64,000 bases of DNA, from positions 186,001 to 250,000 of the forward strand of contig NZ_JAHXZL010000005.1 of the NCBI RefSeq assembly GCF_019429525.1, read 5' to 3'. Position numbers and translations under genes: made by a program. This stretch comes from Sphingomonas folli (GTDB taxonomy: Bacteria; Pseudomonadota; Alphaproteobacteria; Sphingomonadales; Sphingomonadaceae). How positions within the stretch are numbered: position 1 is the first letter of the stretch; every line of letters starts with the position of its first letter. Positions 20,441-28,736 of the stretch are shown here, in pieces. The notes under the pieces are model-generated. The model was not told the DNA's origin. It worked only from the letters and a program-made list of their open reading frames with translations, and did no database searches.

Positions 20441-21568
20441 ATGGCAGCACAGAGCGAGCACGCGCGACTGGCGCAGGCGGGATATGCGGCGTTGCAGCGC
20501 GGCGATGCGGCCACGGCGCGCGACGCGTTCGAGGGCGTCGCGGCGGCAGGCGTGGCGACACCGCAGCTGTGGTTGCTGCTCGCCCAGGCGCGCGCGGGCA
20601 CCGGCGCGGAGCGCACCGCGGTGGCCGCCGCGCTCGATCGCGTGCTCGCGGCCGAGCCGCGCCACCGCCAGGCGCTGGTGCTGCGCGGCGACTATGCCGA
20701 GGACGATCGCGCCGCCTGCTCCTTCTACGCACTGGCGCTGTCGGGCGCGCCCGAGGCCGAGCGCGCGCAGCCGCTGCTCCGCGCCGCGCAGGAGCGGCTC
20801 GCGGCGGCGTCGCGGCGGTTCGCCGATCACCTGCGCGCACAGGTCGCCGCCGCCGACGCGGGGCCGCGCTTCGCCGAGGCGGTGGCGCTGGTGACGGGCG
20901 AGAAGCAGCTGTACCTGCAGCAGCCGACGAGCTTCTTCTTCCCCGGCCTGCCGCACCGTCAGTTCTTCGACGCGGACGAGTTCGACTGGGCGCCCGCGCT
21001 CGTCGACGCCGCGCCCGCGATCCGCGCCGAGCTGGAGGCGCTGATCGCAAGCGGCAGCGGCTCGGCGCCCTACGTCCAGGCCGATCCGACGCGCGCCAGC
21101 CGCGGCCACGCGCTGCTCGACGACCCGCGCTGGAGCGCCTTCCACCTCCTCGAGAACGGCGTGCCCCACGCCGATAACGCGCCGCGCTGCCCCGCGACGC
21201 TCGCCGCGCTGGCCGGCGCGCCGCTGCCGCGGATCGCGGGACGTTCGCCGATGGCGCTGTTCTCGGTGCTGCGGCCGCACACCCACATCCCCGCGCACAA
21301 CGGGATGCTCAACACGCGACTGATCGTCCACCTGCCGCTGATCGTACCCGAGCGCTGCCGCCTGCGCGTCGGCAACGAGGAGCGCGCGGTGCGCGCGGGC
21401 GAGCTGATGATCTTCGACGATTCGATCGAGCACGAGGCGTGGAACGACAGCGACGAGCCCCGCGTGGTGCTGCTGTTCGAGGTGTGGCGCCCGGAGCTCA
21501 CCGCGGCGGAGCGTGCCGGGCTGACGACGCTGTTCGGCGCTGTCGGTCTGTACCAGGGCGGGCAGTAG
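20441..21568 (+). CDS. TPR-aspartyl/asparaginyl beta-hydroxylase family protein
   Basis: A 375-residue protein. The start is placed at MAAQSEHARLAQAGYAALQRG because TPR-like helices begin there; a longer open frame upstream is repeat sequence. Residues 1-120 form TPR-like repeats. The C-terminal half is an Asp/Asn beta-hydroxylase domain (cupin fold) with the iron-binding motif HTHIPAHNGMLNTRLIVHLPL and the distal His in DDSIEHEAWN. It should be an Fe(II)/2-oxoglutarate dioxygenase that hydroxylates a protein side chain or, as in LpxO relatives, a lipid A acyl chain. The TPR part favours a protein partner. Confidence 0.88.
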   Translation: MAAQSEHARLAQAGYAALQRGDAATARDAFEGVAAAGVATPQLWLLLAQARAGTGAERTAVAAALDRVLAAEPRHRQALVLRGDYAEDDRAACSFYALALSGAPEAERAQPLLRAAQERLAAASRRFADHLRAQVAAADAGPRFAEAVALVTGEKQLYLQQPTSFFFPGLPHRQFFDADEFDWAPALVDAAPAIRAELEALIASGSGSAPYVQADPTRASRGHALLDDPRWSAFHLLENGVPHADNAPRCPATLAALAGAPLPRIAGRSPMALFSVLRPHTHIPAHNGMLNTRLIVHLPLIVPERCRLRVGNEERAVRAGELMIFDDSIEHEAWNDSDEPRVVLLFEVWRPELTAAERAGLTTLFGAVGLYQGGQ

Positions 21569-21723
21569 CACGATCGCTGGCCTGTCGACCCGCTCGCCTG
21601 GCAGGAGCGCGCGGCGACGAGCGGCTGACCCGAAAGGAGAAGAACCGCAACGGCGCGACCGCTTCCCCTAGGTGCACCCGCCCTATAAGCCTGGGGGCGG
21701 GGACTATCGGGGGGCACGTCGGG

Positions 21724-24531
21724 ATGCGACGCACAGCGTTCGTGGCAGCATTGTTGGTGGGCGTCGCGTTCGCGCCGCGGGCGAATGCGGGCGAGCGTCC
21801 GCTCTATGAGGGCGCCCCGTCATGGGTGTTAGCCGCACCCGCGATCGACGCCGCCACGCTGACCGAGGGCTCGCCGGTTCTGCTCCGGCTCGACAATCAG
21901 CAGCGGCTGGAGGGCGGGCGCGTATGGAGCTACTTCGACACCGCGACCCGTGCGGCCTCGCCGCAGCAGCTCGCCGAGATCGGCAACATCAAGCTGGCAT
22001 GGCAGCCCTCGCAGGGCGATCTGATCGTCCACGCCGTGGAGATCATCCGCGGGTCGCAGCACATTGATCTGATCAAGCGTGGCTCTCCCTTCACCGTCCT
22101 GCGCCGCGAGACCGAGCTCGACCAGCGCATGATGGACGGCTCGCTGACGGCGACGCTCGCCGCGGAGGGCTTGGCGGTCGGCGACGTGCTCCGCGTCGCC
22201 TTCTCGGTGACTCACGCCGATCCGACGCTCAAGGGCGATGTCCAGACGGCGGCACCGCTGCTCGCCGAGCCCGTGTCGATCGGCTTCGGGCGGGTGCGAC
22301 TGAGCTGGCCGGAGACCAGCGAGATCCGCTGGAAGTCCTATGCCGCCGGGGTCGAGGCCAAGCCGGTGACCGCCGGCGGCTATCGCACGCTCGACATCGC
22401 GCTACCGCTCGCCAAGCAGCCCGAGCTGCCCGACGATGCGCCCGCGCGCTTCCGCAAGCTGCCGCTGCTCGAGGCCACGTCCTTCGCCGACTGGGCCGCC
22501 GTGTCGAGGGCGATGGCACCGCTCTACGCCACCGACGGCCTGATCGCCGCCGGCTCGCCGCTCGCCGCCGAGGTGCGCCAGATCGAGCGCGCGAAGCCCT
22601 CGCCGCTCGAGCGCGCGGCGCTGGCGGTGCAGCTGGTGCAGGACAAGATCAGCTACCTGTCGCTGGGGATGGATACGGGCAACTACATCCCGCAGACCCC
22701 GGCGCAGACCTGGGAGCGCCGCTACGGCGACTGCAAGGCCAAGACGCTGCTGCTGCTCGCGCTGCTGCGCGCGTTGCAGATCGAGGCGGAGCCCGTCGCG
22801 GCGAACCTGCAGATGGGCGACATGGCGTCCGAGCGGCTGCCGAGCCTCGGCGCCTTCGATCACGTGCTGGTGCGAGCGACGATCGACGGCAAGTCGCTCT
22901 GGCTGGACGGCACCGCCGCGGGCACGCGGCTCGCCGATCTCGGAGACACGCCCCGGCTCGGATCGGTGCTGCCGCTGCGTCCCACGGGAGCAGCGCTGAT
23001 GCCCGTGGTACTCCACGCCGACGCGCGTCCCGACCTGACGATCGCGGTGGATCTGGACGATCGCGGCGCACTCGACACCCCGACCATCGTGAAGGCCGCG
23101 ATCACGCTGCGGGGGCGTCTCGCCGAACAGGTCGGGACCGCCGCGGCACAGGCGAGCCAGACCCAGCGCGCCGAGATGGTGAAGCGGCTGCTGGGGCAAC
23201 AGGTCGGCAACGGCAATTACATCGATCCGACGATCCGCTACGACCCGGCCGAGGGCATCGCCGTGGTCAGCGCGACCGGCATCGCCTCGACACGCTGGAC
23301 CCGGCGCGACGGCCGCTATCGGCTGGTGCTGGACGCCGCGGTCGGGAAGCTCGACTTCACGCCCGATCGCGCGCGCGCCGCGTGGCAGTCCATCCCCGTG
23401 GCGCTGTCGGGTCCCGCCAGCATCGTCTATCGGACGACCCTGCACCTCCCCGACGGCGGCAAGGGCTTCGCGGTCGACGGCGACCGCACCTTACCGGAAA
23501 CCTTGGCCGGCACGAGGCTGAAGCGCTCGCTGGTCATGAGCGGTGACACGATGACGATTGAGGACCGCATCGATCAGGTCGGCGGCGAGATCGAGGTGGC
23601 GCAGATCCCCGCGTTCCGAGCCGCGGTGGCGCAGGCGCGAAGCCGCCTCCTCACCGTGCTCGCGCCGACCGGTCCGGCGGGCACGCGGGCCTATTACGAG
23701 AGCGCGCGCAAGGCGGGGGCGCTGGCGCCGACCGACGCCATGTTCGCGCGCGTCGTCGCGGACGATCCGAAGGACGCGGACGCTCTCACCTGGCGCGCCC
23801 GCTATCGATCGGCGACCGGCGACCGCGCCGGCGCCATCGCGGACTATGGCAGCGCGATCGCGATCGAGCCGGGGACGGGGCGTTACCTCTCGCGCGCCGC
23901 GCTCTATGCCGCGCTCGGCGACGAGACCCGCCAGCACGCCGATCTCGACGCCGCCTACAAGCTCGACCCCGAGGCGGACGAGGTGTTGAGCGCGCTGGCG
24001 AACTACCGGGCGAATCACGGCGACGGTGCCGGTGCCGTCGCCATGCTCGACCAACGGATCGAGCGGGCGGGCAGCAAGGATCGCTATGGCTGGATCGTCT
24101 CCAAGGCCAGTGTCATGGCGGATGCCGGCCAGCGCGATGCCGCGCTGGCGCTGCTGGACACGGTGATCGCCGAACGTCCGGGCAACGCCGACCTGCTCAA
24201 CATGCGCTGCTGGCTGCGTGGTACCGGCAACGTCGCGCTGGAAGCGGGTCTCAAGGACTGCACCAAGGCGATCGAGCTGGCCGACAATCCCGATGCCGCG
24301 CTCGATAGCCGGGCGATGATCTACTACCGGATGAACCGCTTCGAGGACGCGCTCGCCGACGTGAGCGCGGCGCTGACCGACTCGCCGGACCTCGCCGCGA
24401 GCCTGTACATGCGCGGCGTGCTGCTCGGTCGGCTGGGTCGGAAGGGCGAGAGCGAGGCCGCGCTGGCCAACGCGCGGCTGGTCTACCCGCAGATCGACCG
24501 CGACTATCGCCGCTACGGCATCGCGCCCTGA
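21724..24531 (+). CDS. DUF3857/transglutaminase-like/TPR exported protein
   Basis: A 935-residue protein with a signal peptide (MRRTAFVAALLVGVAFAPRANAG). Residues of about 50-250 match the DUF3857 beta domain. A transglutaminase-like domain follows, with its catalytic Cys in ERRYGDCKAKTLLLLALLR and the His in GAFDHVLVRATIDG. The C-terminal 300 residues are TPR repeats (DYGSAIAIEPGTGRYLSRAA and similar). This architecture is widespread in sphingomonads and Bacteroidetes, and the function is unsettled; cross-linking or proteolysis in the periplasm is the usual guess. It converges with mutS, leaving a 35-bp gap. Confidence 0.85.
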   Translation: MRRTAFVAALLVGVAFAPRANAGERPLYEGAPSWVLAAPAIDAATLTEGSPVLLRLDNQQRLEGGRVWSYFDTATRAASPQQLAEIGNIKLAWQPSQGDLIVHAVEIIRGSQHIDLIKRGSPFTVLRRETELDQRMMDGSLTATLAAEGLAVGDVLRVAFSVTHADPTLKGDVQTAAPLLAEPVSIGFGRVRLSWPETSEIRWKSYAAGVEAKPVTAGGYRTLDIALPLAKQPELPDDAPARFRKLPLLEATSFADWAAVSRAMAPLYATDGLIAAGSPLAAEVRQIERAKPSPLERAALAVQLVQDKISYLSLGMDTGNYIPQTPAQTWERRYGDCKAKTLLLLALLRALQIEAEPVAANLQMGDMASERLPSLGAFDHVLVRATIDGKSLWLDGTAAGTRLADLGDTPRLGSVLPLRPTGAALMPVVLHADARPDLTIAVDLDDRGALDTPTIVKAAITLRGRLAEQVGTAAAQASQTQRAEMVKRLLGQQVGNGNYIDPTIRYDPAEGIAVVSATGIASTRWTRRDGRYRLVLDAAVGKLDFTPDRARAAWQSIPVALSGPASIVYRTTLHLPDGGKGFAVDGDRTLPETLAGTRLKRSLVMSGDTMTIEDRIDQVGGEIEVAQIPAFRAAVAQARSRLLTVLAPTGPAGTRAYYESARKAGALAPTDAMFARVVADDPKDADALTWRARYRSATGDRAGAIADYGSAIAIEPGTGRYLSRAALYAALGDETRQHADLDAAYKLDPEADEVLSALANYRANHGDGAGAVAMLDQRIERAGSKDRYGWIVSKASVMADAGQRDAALALLDTVIAERPGNADLLNMRCWLRGTGNVALEAGLKDCTKAIELADNPDAALDSRAMIYYRMNRFEDALADVSAALTDSPDLAASLYMRGVLLGRLGRKGESEAALANARLVYPQIDRDYRRYGIAP

Positions 24532-24566
24532 CGTGAGGCGCCGATGAGCGCGCGACCGCGGGCGCC

Positions 24567-27161
24567 TCACCCCTCGCGGGCCAGCGCCTTCAGCCGGTAC
24601 AGGGTGTCGAGCGCCTCGCGCGGGGTCAGCGCGTCGACGTCGAGCGCCTCCACCTCGGCGCGGATAGCGTCGCACTGCGCCTCCTCCGCCTGCGCCGCGG
24701 CGGCGAACAGCGGCAGGTCGTCCAGCCCCGCCGCCAACCCGCCGGTCCGGGCGCGCCCCGCCTCCAGCTTGGCCAGCACCGCCTTGGCGCGCTGCACCGT
24801 CGCGGGCGGCATCCCCGCCAGCCGCGCCACCGCCAGCCCGTAGCTGCGGTCCGCCGGCCCGTCGGCGACCTCGTGGAGCAGCACCAGCTCGCCCTTCCAC
24901 TCGCGCGCGCGGACATGGTGGAGCGACAGCGACTCGCAGCGCTCGGCCAGCCGCGTGAGCTCGTGATAATGCGTGGCGAAGAGGCAGCGGCAGCGATTGT
25001 CCTCGTGGATCGCCTCCACCACCGCCCAGGCGATCGCCAGCCCGTCATAGGTGCTGGTGCCGCGCCCGACCTCGTCGAGGATGACGAGGCTGCGCTCGGT
25101 CGCCTGCGCCAGGATCGCCGCGGTCTCGACCATCTCGACCATGAAGGTGGAGCGCCCGCGCGCGAGATTGTCCGAGGCGCCGACGCGGCTGAACAGCCGG
25201 TCGACCAGCCCGAGCCGCGCCGAGGCGGCGGGGACATAGGCGCCCGCCTGCGCCAGCACCGCGACCAGCGCGTTCTGGCGCAGGAACGTCGACTTGCCGC
25301 CCATGTTAGGGCCAGTGACGAGCCACAGCCGCGCCGCCTCGCCGCCGAGCGCGCAGTCGTTGGCGACGAAGCGGTCGCCGCTTCGCGCCAGCGCGGCCTC
25401 GACCACCGGGTGTCGACCCTCGCGGACGTCGAAGCACGCCTCCTCGGCGAAACTCGGCCGCGCCCAGGCGCCCTCCGCCGCGCGCTCGGCCAAGCCAGCG
25501 GCGACGTCGAGCCGGGCGAGCGCGTCGGCGGTCGCGGCGATCGCCTCGCGGCCGGCAAGCGCGGTGGCGGTGAGCTCCTCCAGGTGCGCCGCCTCCGCCG
25601 CCAGCGCGTGCGCGCCGGCCTGGGTGACGCTGGCGGCGACCTCGTGGAGCTCGGGCGCGTTGAAGCGGACCACGCCCGCGAGCGTCTGGCGGTGCGTGAA
25701 GCCCGAGTCGGCGCGCATCAGCGGGTCGGCGGCGCGCGCGGGCACCTCGATATGATAGCCGAGCACACCGTTGTGGCGGATCTTGAGCGCGGCGATCTTC
25801 GTCCGCTCGCGGAAGCGCGCCTCCAGCGCGGCGATGGCGCGGCGCCCACCGCTGCCGGTCTCGCGCAGCGCGTCCAGCGCGGCGTCGTAGCCCGCGGCGA
25901 TATAGCCGCCGTCGCTCGCCTCGATCGGCGGCGCGGGGACGAGCGCGCGCTTGAGCAGATCGATCAGCGCGCCGTGGCCACGCAGCCGCGGTGCCAGCTC
26001 GCGTAGCAGCGCGGGCGCGGGCTCCAGCGCGCCGAGCCGCTCGCCGATCGTCCAGGCGCCGTCGAGCCCGTCGCGGAGCTGGCCGAGGTCGCGCGGGCTG
26101 CCGCGCCGCGCCGCCAGCCGCCCGAGTGCACGGCCGATGTCGGGCAAGGCGCGCAGGGCGGCGCGCACGCGCTCGCGTAGGCCGACGTCGTCGTGGAGGA
26201 GCTGGACGAGGTCGAGACGCGCCTCGATCGCCTCGCGTGCCATCAGCGGCGCGCCGAGGTCGGCGGCGAGCAACCGTGCGCCCGCGCCCGTGACGGTGCG
26301 GTCGACCGCGTCGAGCAGGCTGCCCTTGCGCTGGCCCGCGGCGGTGCAGGTCAGCTCGAGGCTCTCGCGCGTGGCGGCGTCGATCGCCATCGCGTCACGC
26401 GCGGCGGCGAGCACCGGCGGGCGCAGGAACGGCAGCTGGCCCTTGGCGGTATGATCGAGATAGGCGACCAGCCCGCCCGCCGCGGCCAGCGCGGCGCGGC
26501 CGAACTGGCCGAAGCCGTCGAGGGTCGCCACCCCGAACAGCCGCCTGAGCCGCGCCTCGCCCGCGCCGCTGTCGAACTCGCCGCGGGGGCGCCGCACCGT
26601 GGCGGGGGCATCGCTCTCCTCGGCGGCGATCACCTCGGCGGCGCCGAGCCGCGCCAGCTCGGCGGCCAGACCGGCGCGGTCGCAGGCGATCACCTCGAAG
26701 CGCCCGGTCGAGACGTCCGCGGCGGCGAGCGCCACCTCGCCCCCGGCATCGCCCACCGCGACGCACCAGTTGGCGGCGCGCGAGTCGAGCAGCGTCTCCT
26801 CGGTCAGCGTGCCGGCGGTGACGACGCGGACGATCGCGCGATCGACCAGCGCCTTGGAGCCGCGTGCCTTGCGCGCCGCCTCGGGCGTCTCGGTCTGCTC
26901 GGCGATGGCGACGCGGTGCCCCGCCCTGATGAGGCGCTGGAGATAAGCGGTCGCGGCGTGGACGGGCACGCCGCACATCGGGATCTTCTCGCCCGCATGC
27001 TCGCCGCGCGAGGTGAGCGCGATGTCGAGCACCTGCGCGGCGACGCGCGCGTCGTCGAAGAACAACTCGAAGAAATCGCCCATGCGGTAGAACAGCAGGC
27101 AGTCCGCCGCCTCCGCCTTGAGCGCGAGATATTGCGCCATCATCGGCGTGGGGGCGGTCAT
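24567..27161 (-). CDS. mutS: DNA mismatch repair protein MutS
   Basis: An 864-residue mismatch-recognition ATPase. The mismatch-binding Phe-x-Glu motif is seen in FYRMGDFFELFFDDA. The connector, lever and clamp domains follow, then the ATPase with Walker A TGPNMGGKSTFLRQ, the signature STFMVEMVETA, Walker B SLVILDEVGRGTSTYDG and FATHYHELTRLA. Length is standard. Its ATG overlaps the stop of an upstream ParE-like toxin gene by four bases (ATGA), and two toxin-antitoxin-like pairs precede it in a continuous string. mutS expression may therefore depend on a promoter upstream of these pairs, or on one inside them. Its own Shine-Dalgarno is weak. Confidence 0.97.
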   Translation of the reverse strand: MTAPTPMMAQYLALKAEAADCLLFYRMGDFFELFFDDARVAAQVLDIALTSRGEHAGEKIPMCGVPVHAATAYLQRLIRAGHRVAIAEQTETPEAARKARGSKALVDRAIVRVVTAGTLTEETLLDSRAANWCVAVGDAGGEVALAAADVSTGRFEVIACDRAGLAAELARLGAAEVIAAEESDAPATVRRPRGEFDSGAGEARLRRLFGVATLDGFGQFGRAALAAAGGLVAYLDHTAKGQLPFLRPPVLAAARDAMAIDAATRESLELTCTAAGQRKGSLLDAVDRTVTGAGARLLAADLGAPLMAREAIEARLDLVQLLHDDVGLRERVRAALRALPDIGRALGRLAARRGSPRDLGQLRDGLDGAWTIGERLGALEPAPALLRELAPRLRGHGALIDLLKRALVPAPPIEASDGGYIAAGYDAALDALRETGSGGRRAIAALEARFRERTKIAALKIRHNGVLGYHIEVPARAADPLMRADSGFTHRQTLAGVVRFNAPELHEVAASVTQAGAHALAAEAAHLEELTATALAGREAIAATADALARLDVAAGLAERAAEGAWARPSFAEEACFDVREGRHPVVEAALARSGDRFVANDCALGGEAARLWLVTGPNMGGKSTFLRQNALVAVLAQAGAYVPAASARLGLVDRLFSRVGASDNLARGRSTFMVEMVETAAILAQATERSLVILDEVGRGTSTYDGLAIAWAVVEAIHEDNRCRCLFATHYHELTRLAERCESLSLHHVRAREWKGELVLLHEVADGPADRSYGLAVARLAGMPPATVQRAKAVLAKLEAGRARTGGLAAGLDDLPLFAAAAQAEEAQCDAIRAEVEALDVDALTPREALDTLYRLKALAREG

Positions 27162-27436
27162 GCGGTCTGATCCGGGAGGCGGGCGCGGTGACGGGTCGGA
27201 CGCACGAAGACCCGCGGCCCGTTCATCTCATCGCGCAGGATAGAGGGAGGCACGGTCGTCATCTCGCGACGACCATCGGCACCCGGCCGGGGGCGCGGGA
27301 AAGCCCGCAGGCTCGCTCCGCGGGCGATCAGCCGTTCAGCGACCCGCCGCGCGGCCTGATCCTCATGAGGAGCGGTGAAGTGGAAGAAGCGGTCGAGATC
27401 ATCGAGCACCGCATTGCGCCAGATATTCCTAGCCAT
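27158..27436 (-). CDS. ParE/RelE-like toxin, pair 1 (degenerate-looking)
   Basis: A 92-residue protein starting MARNIWRNAVLDDLDRFFHF. It aligns with the toxin of the second pair: helical N-terminus (AARRVAERLIARG), central RPRPGADGRREMTTVPPSILRD against RPMRDGSRELATVPPYLLRY, and C-terminal RVFVRPTRHRARLPDQ against MVYVLSVRHGARRPS. That is the ParE/RelE toxin layout, with the basic Arg-His tail. It has lost the usual core Tyr residues seen in its neighbour, so it may be weaker or inactive. Its start overlaps the antitoxin-like gene by 8 bases, and its stop overlaps the mutS start by 4. Confidence 0.7.
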   Translation of the reverse strand: MARNIWRNAVLDDLDRFFHFTAPHEDQAARRVAERLIARGASLRAFPRPRPGADGRREMTTVPPSILRDEMNGPRVFVRPTRHRARLPDQTA

Positions 27437-27629
27437 CCGAGGCAGCGAGCCACTCTCCGAACGCCTGGCGCCGCGGCATGCCCCAGCTCGCGCGCCACAA
27501 GGCGACGACACGCTGCTCGACGCCGTCCGCATAGCGGGCGCGAGCGCGCGCGATCGCCTGCGGCAGCAGCTCGTCGACACTCTGGTCATCGGTCACGGCG
27601 GGACTCGTCATCTGTCGGAACATAGCCAC
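27429..27629 (-). CDS. Antitoxin-like protein, pair 1
   Basis: A 66-residue protein ending WGMPRRQAFGEWLAASDG. The end matches the antitoxin-like protein of pair 2 (WGKPGRTTFREWLAQRDG). The start could be GTG 27629, which has gagggaag 7 bases upstream, or ATG 27623 or 27611; I chose the GTG for its ribosome site. The 8-base overlap with the toxin start is the same as in pair 2. It is probably the neutralising partner and autoregulator of the downstream toxin. The sequence family is a short antitoxin type commonly paired with ParE/RelE toxins. Confidence 0.62.
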   Translation of the reverse strand: MAMFRQMTSPAVTDDQSVDELLPQAIARARARYADGVEQRVVALWRASWGMPRRQAFGEWLAASDG

Positions 27630-27668
27630 GCGGTCTTCCCTCTGCCAGTCGGCTGCGAGCGGCTGGCG

Positions 27669-27941
27669 TCAGCTTGGACGTCGTGCACCGTGGCGGACGG
27701 ACAGGACATAGACCATGTCGCCGGCGACGTCATACCGCAGTAGATAGGGCGGCACCGTCGCCAGCTCTCGTGAGCCGTCGCGCATGGGTCGCCCTCGTTT
27801 CGGAAAGTCGCTTAGGCTGTCCGCCACGCGGTGAAGGCGCTGTTTCAGGCGCTCAGCCGCGGCGCGGTCGAACAGCTCGATATAGGCGACGATCTGATCG
27901 ACCTCAGCCAGCGCAGCCGCCGACCGGATGACCTCAGCCAT
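27669..27941 (-). CDS. ParE/RelE-family toxin, pair 2
   Basis: A 90-residue protein starting MAEVIRSAAALAEVDQIVAY. It has the ParE/RelE plan: two N-terminal helices (DQIVAYIELFDRAAAERLKQRLHRVADSLSDFP), then KRGRPMRDGSRELATVPPYLLRYDV and the last strands MVYVLSVRHGARR. In ParE the C-terminal strand poisons gyrase; in RelE relatives it cuts mRNA. The sequence does not decide between them. It overlaps the antitoxin-like gene by 8 bases and is followed 39 bp later by the paralogous pair 1. Confidence 0.85.
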   Translation of the reverse strand: MAEVIRSAAALAEVDQIVAYIELFDRAAAERLKQRLHRVADSLSDFPKRGRPMRDGSRELATVPPYLLRYDVAGDMVYVLSVRHGARRPS

Positions 27942-28122
27942 CCCGCTGCGCGAGCCACTCCCTGAACGTGGTACGCCCCGGCTTGCCCCAGGTCTCCATC
28001 CACTCGGCGACGATCGCGTGGGGGTAGACGCGCCCGGCCGCGACGTCGGCGCGAGCGCGCGCGATCGACGCTGCCTCCGCGAGCTCATCATCGTGGTCGA
28101 AGATGCCGTGCTCGCGCGCCAT
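27934..28122 (-). CDS. Antitoxin-like protein, pair 2
   Basis: A 62-residue protein (MAREHGIFDHDDELAEAASI at the start) with gggagg just upstream of the ATG. The middle, ARADVAAGRVYPHAIVAEWMETWGKP, is the typical centre of a short antitoxin family paired with ParE/RelE toxins. It is acidic at the N-terminus and helical. It is the first gene of a five-gene minus-strand string (antitoxin, toxin, antitoxin, toxin, mutS), so the promoter should lie in the 96 bp between it and ogt. Antitoxins of this kind often repress their own promoter. Confidence 0.75.
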   Translation of the reverse strand: MAREHGIFDHDDELAEAASIARARADVAAGRVYPHAIVAEWMETWGKPGRTTFREWLAQRDG

Positions 28123-28218
28123 GCGCCCTCCCTACACTCCCTGACCCGACACCACCACCGCCGCTTTGACCGCAAACGGCGGGATGCGCCCCCTCCCCGC
28201 TCCCGCTACACCGCTCGC

Positions 28219-28695
28219 ATGCTCTACCGCACCACCATGGACTCGCCCGTCGGCACGCTCACCCTGGTCGCCAGCGACGAGGGACTCGTCGCCGTCCTGT
28301 GGCCCGACGACGCGCCCGGCCGCGTCCGCCTCGCCGCGACCGAGGACCGCCCCGACCATCCCGTGCTCGCCGGCGCGGTGACCCAGATCGGCGAGTATTT
28401 CGCCGGCGAGCGCCGCGCCTTCGACCTGCCGCTGGCGCCCAGCGGCAGCGCCTTCCAGCGCGCGGTCTGGGCCGCGCTCGCCGCCATCCCGCACGGCGAG
28501 ACGCGCAGCTACGGCGAGATCGCCCGCTCGATCGGCCGCCCCACCGCCAGCCGCGCGGTCGGCGCCGCCAACGCGCGCAACCCGCTCTCGATCGTGGTGC
28601 CGTGCCACCGCGTCATCGGCAGCTCGGGCACGCTCACCGGCTTCGCCGGCGGGCTCGCCGCCAAGCAACATCTGCTCACGCACGAGCGACGCTAG
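28219..28695 (+). CDS. ogt: Methylated-DNA-[protein]-cysteine S-methyltransferase
   Basis: A 158-residue suicide repair enzyme that removes O6-methyl groups from guanine. The start is at MLYRTTMDSPVGTLTLVAS, typical for the family; the upstream open frame is the shadow of the TA genes. The acceptor Cys129 lies in the signature NPLSIVVPCHRVIGSSG. The recognition helix SYGEIARSIGRPTASRAVG carries the conserved Tyr and Arg finger region. It is complete. It diverges from the TA-mutS string, placing two DNA-repair genes back to back. No Ada domain is present, so induction by methylation is not implied. Confidence 0.94.
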   Translation: MLYRTTMDSPVGTLTLVASDEGLVAVLWPDDAPGRVRLAATEDRPDHPVLAGAVTQIGEYFAGERRAFDLPLAPSGSAFQRAVWAALAAIPHGETRSYGEIARSIGRPTASRAVGAANARNPLSIVVPCHRVIGSSGTLTGFAGGLAAKQHLLTHERR

Positions 28696-28736
28696 CGAAG
28701 GTTCCCAAAGCCCCCGGCCTTCCCTAGAGGAAGGCC

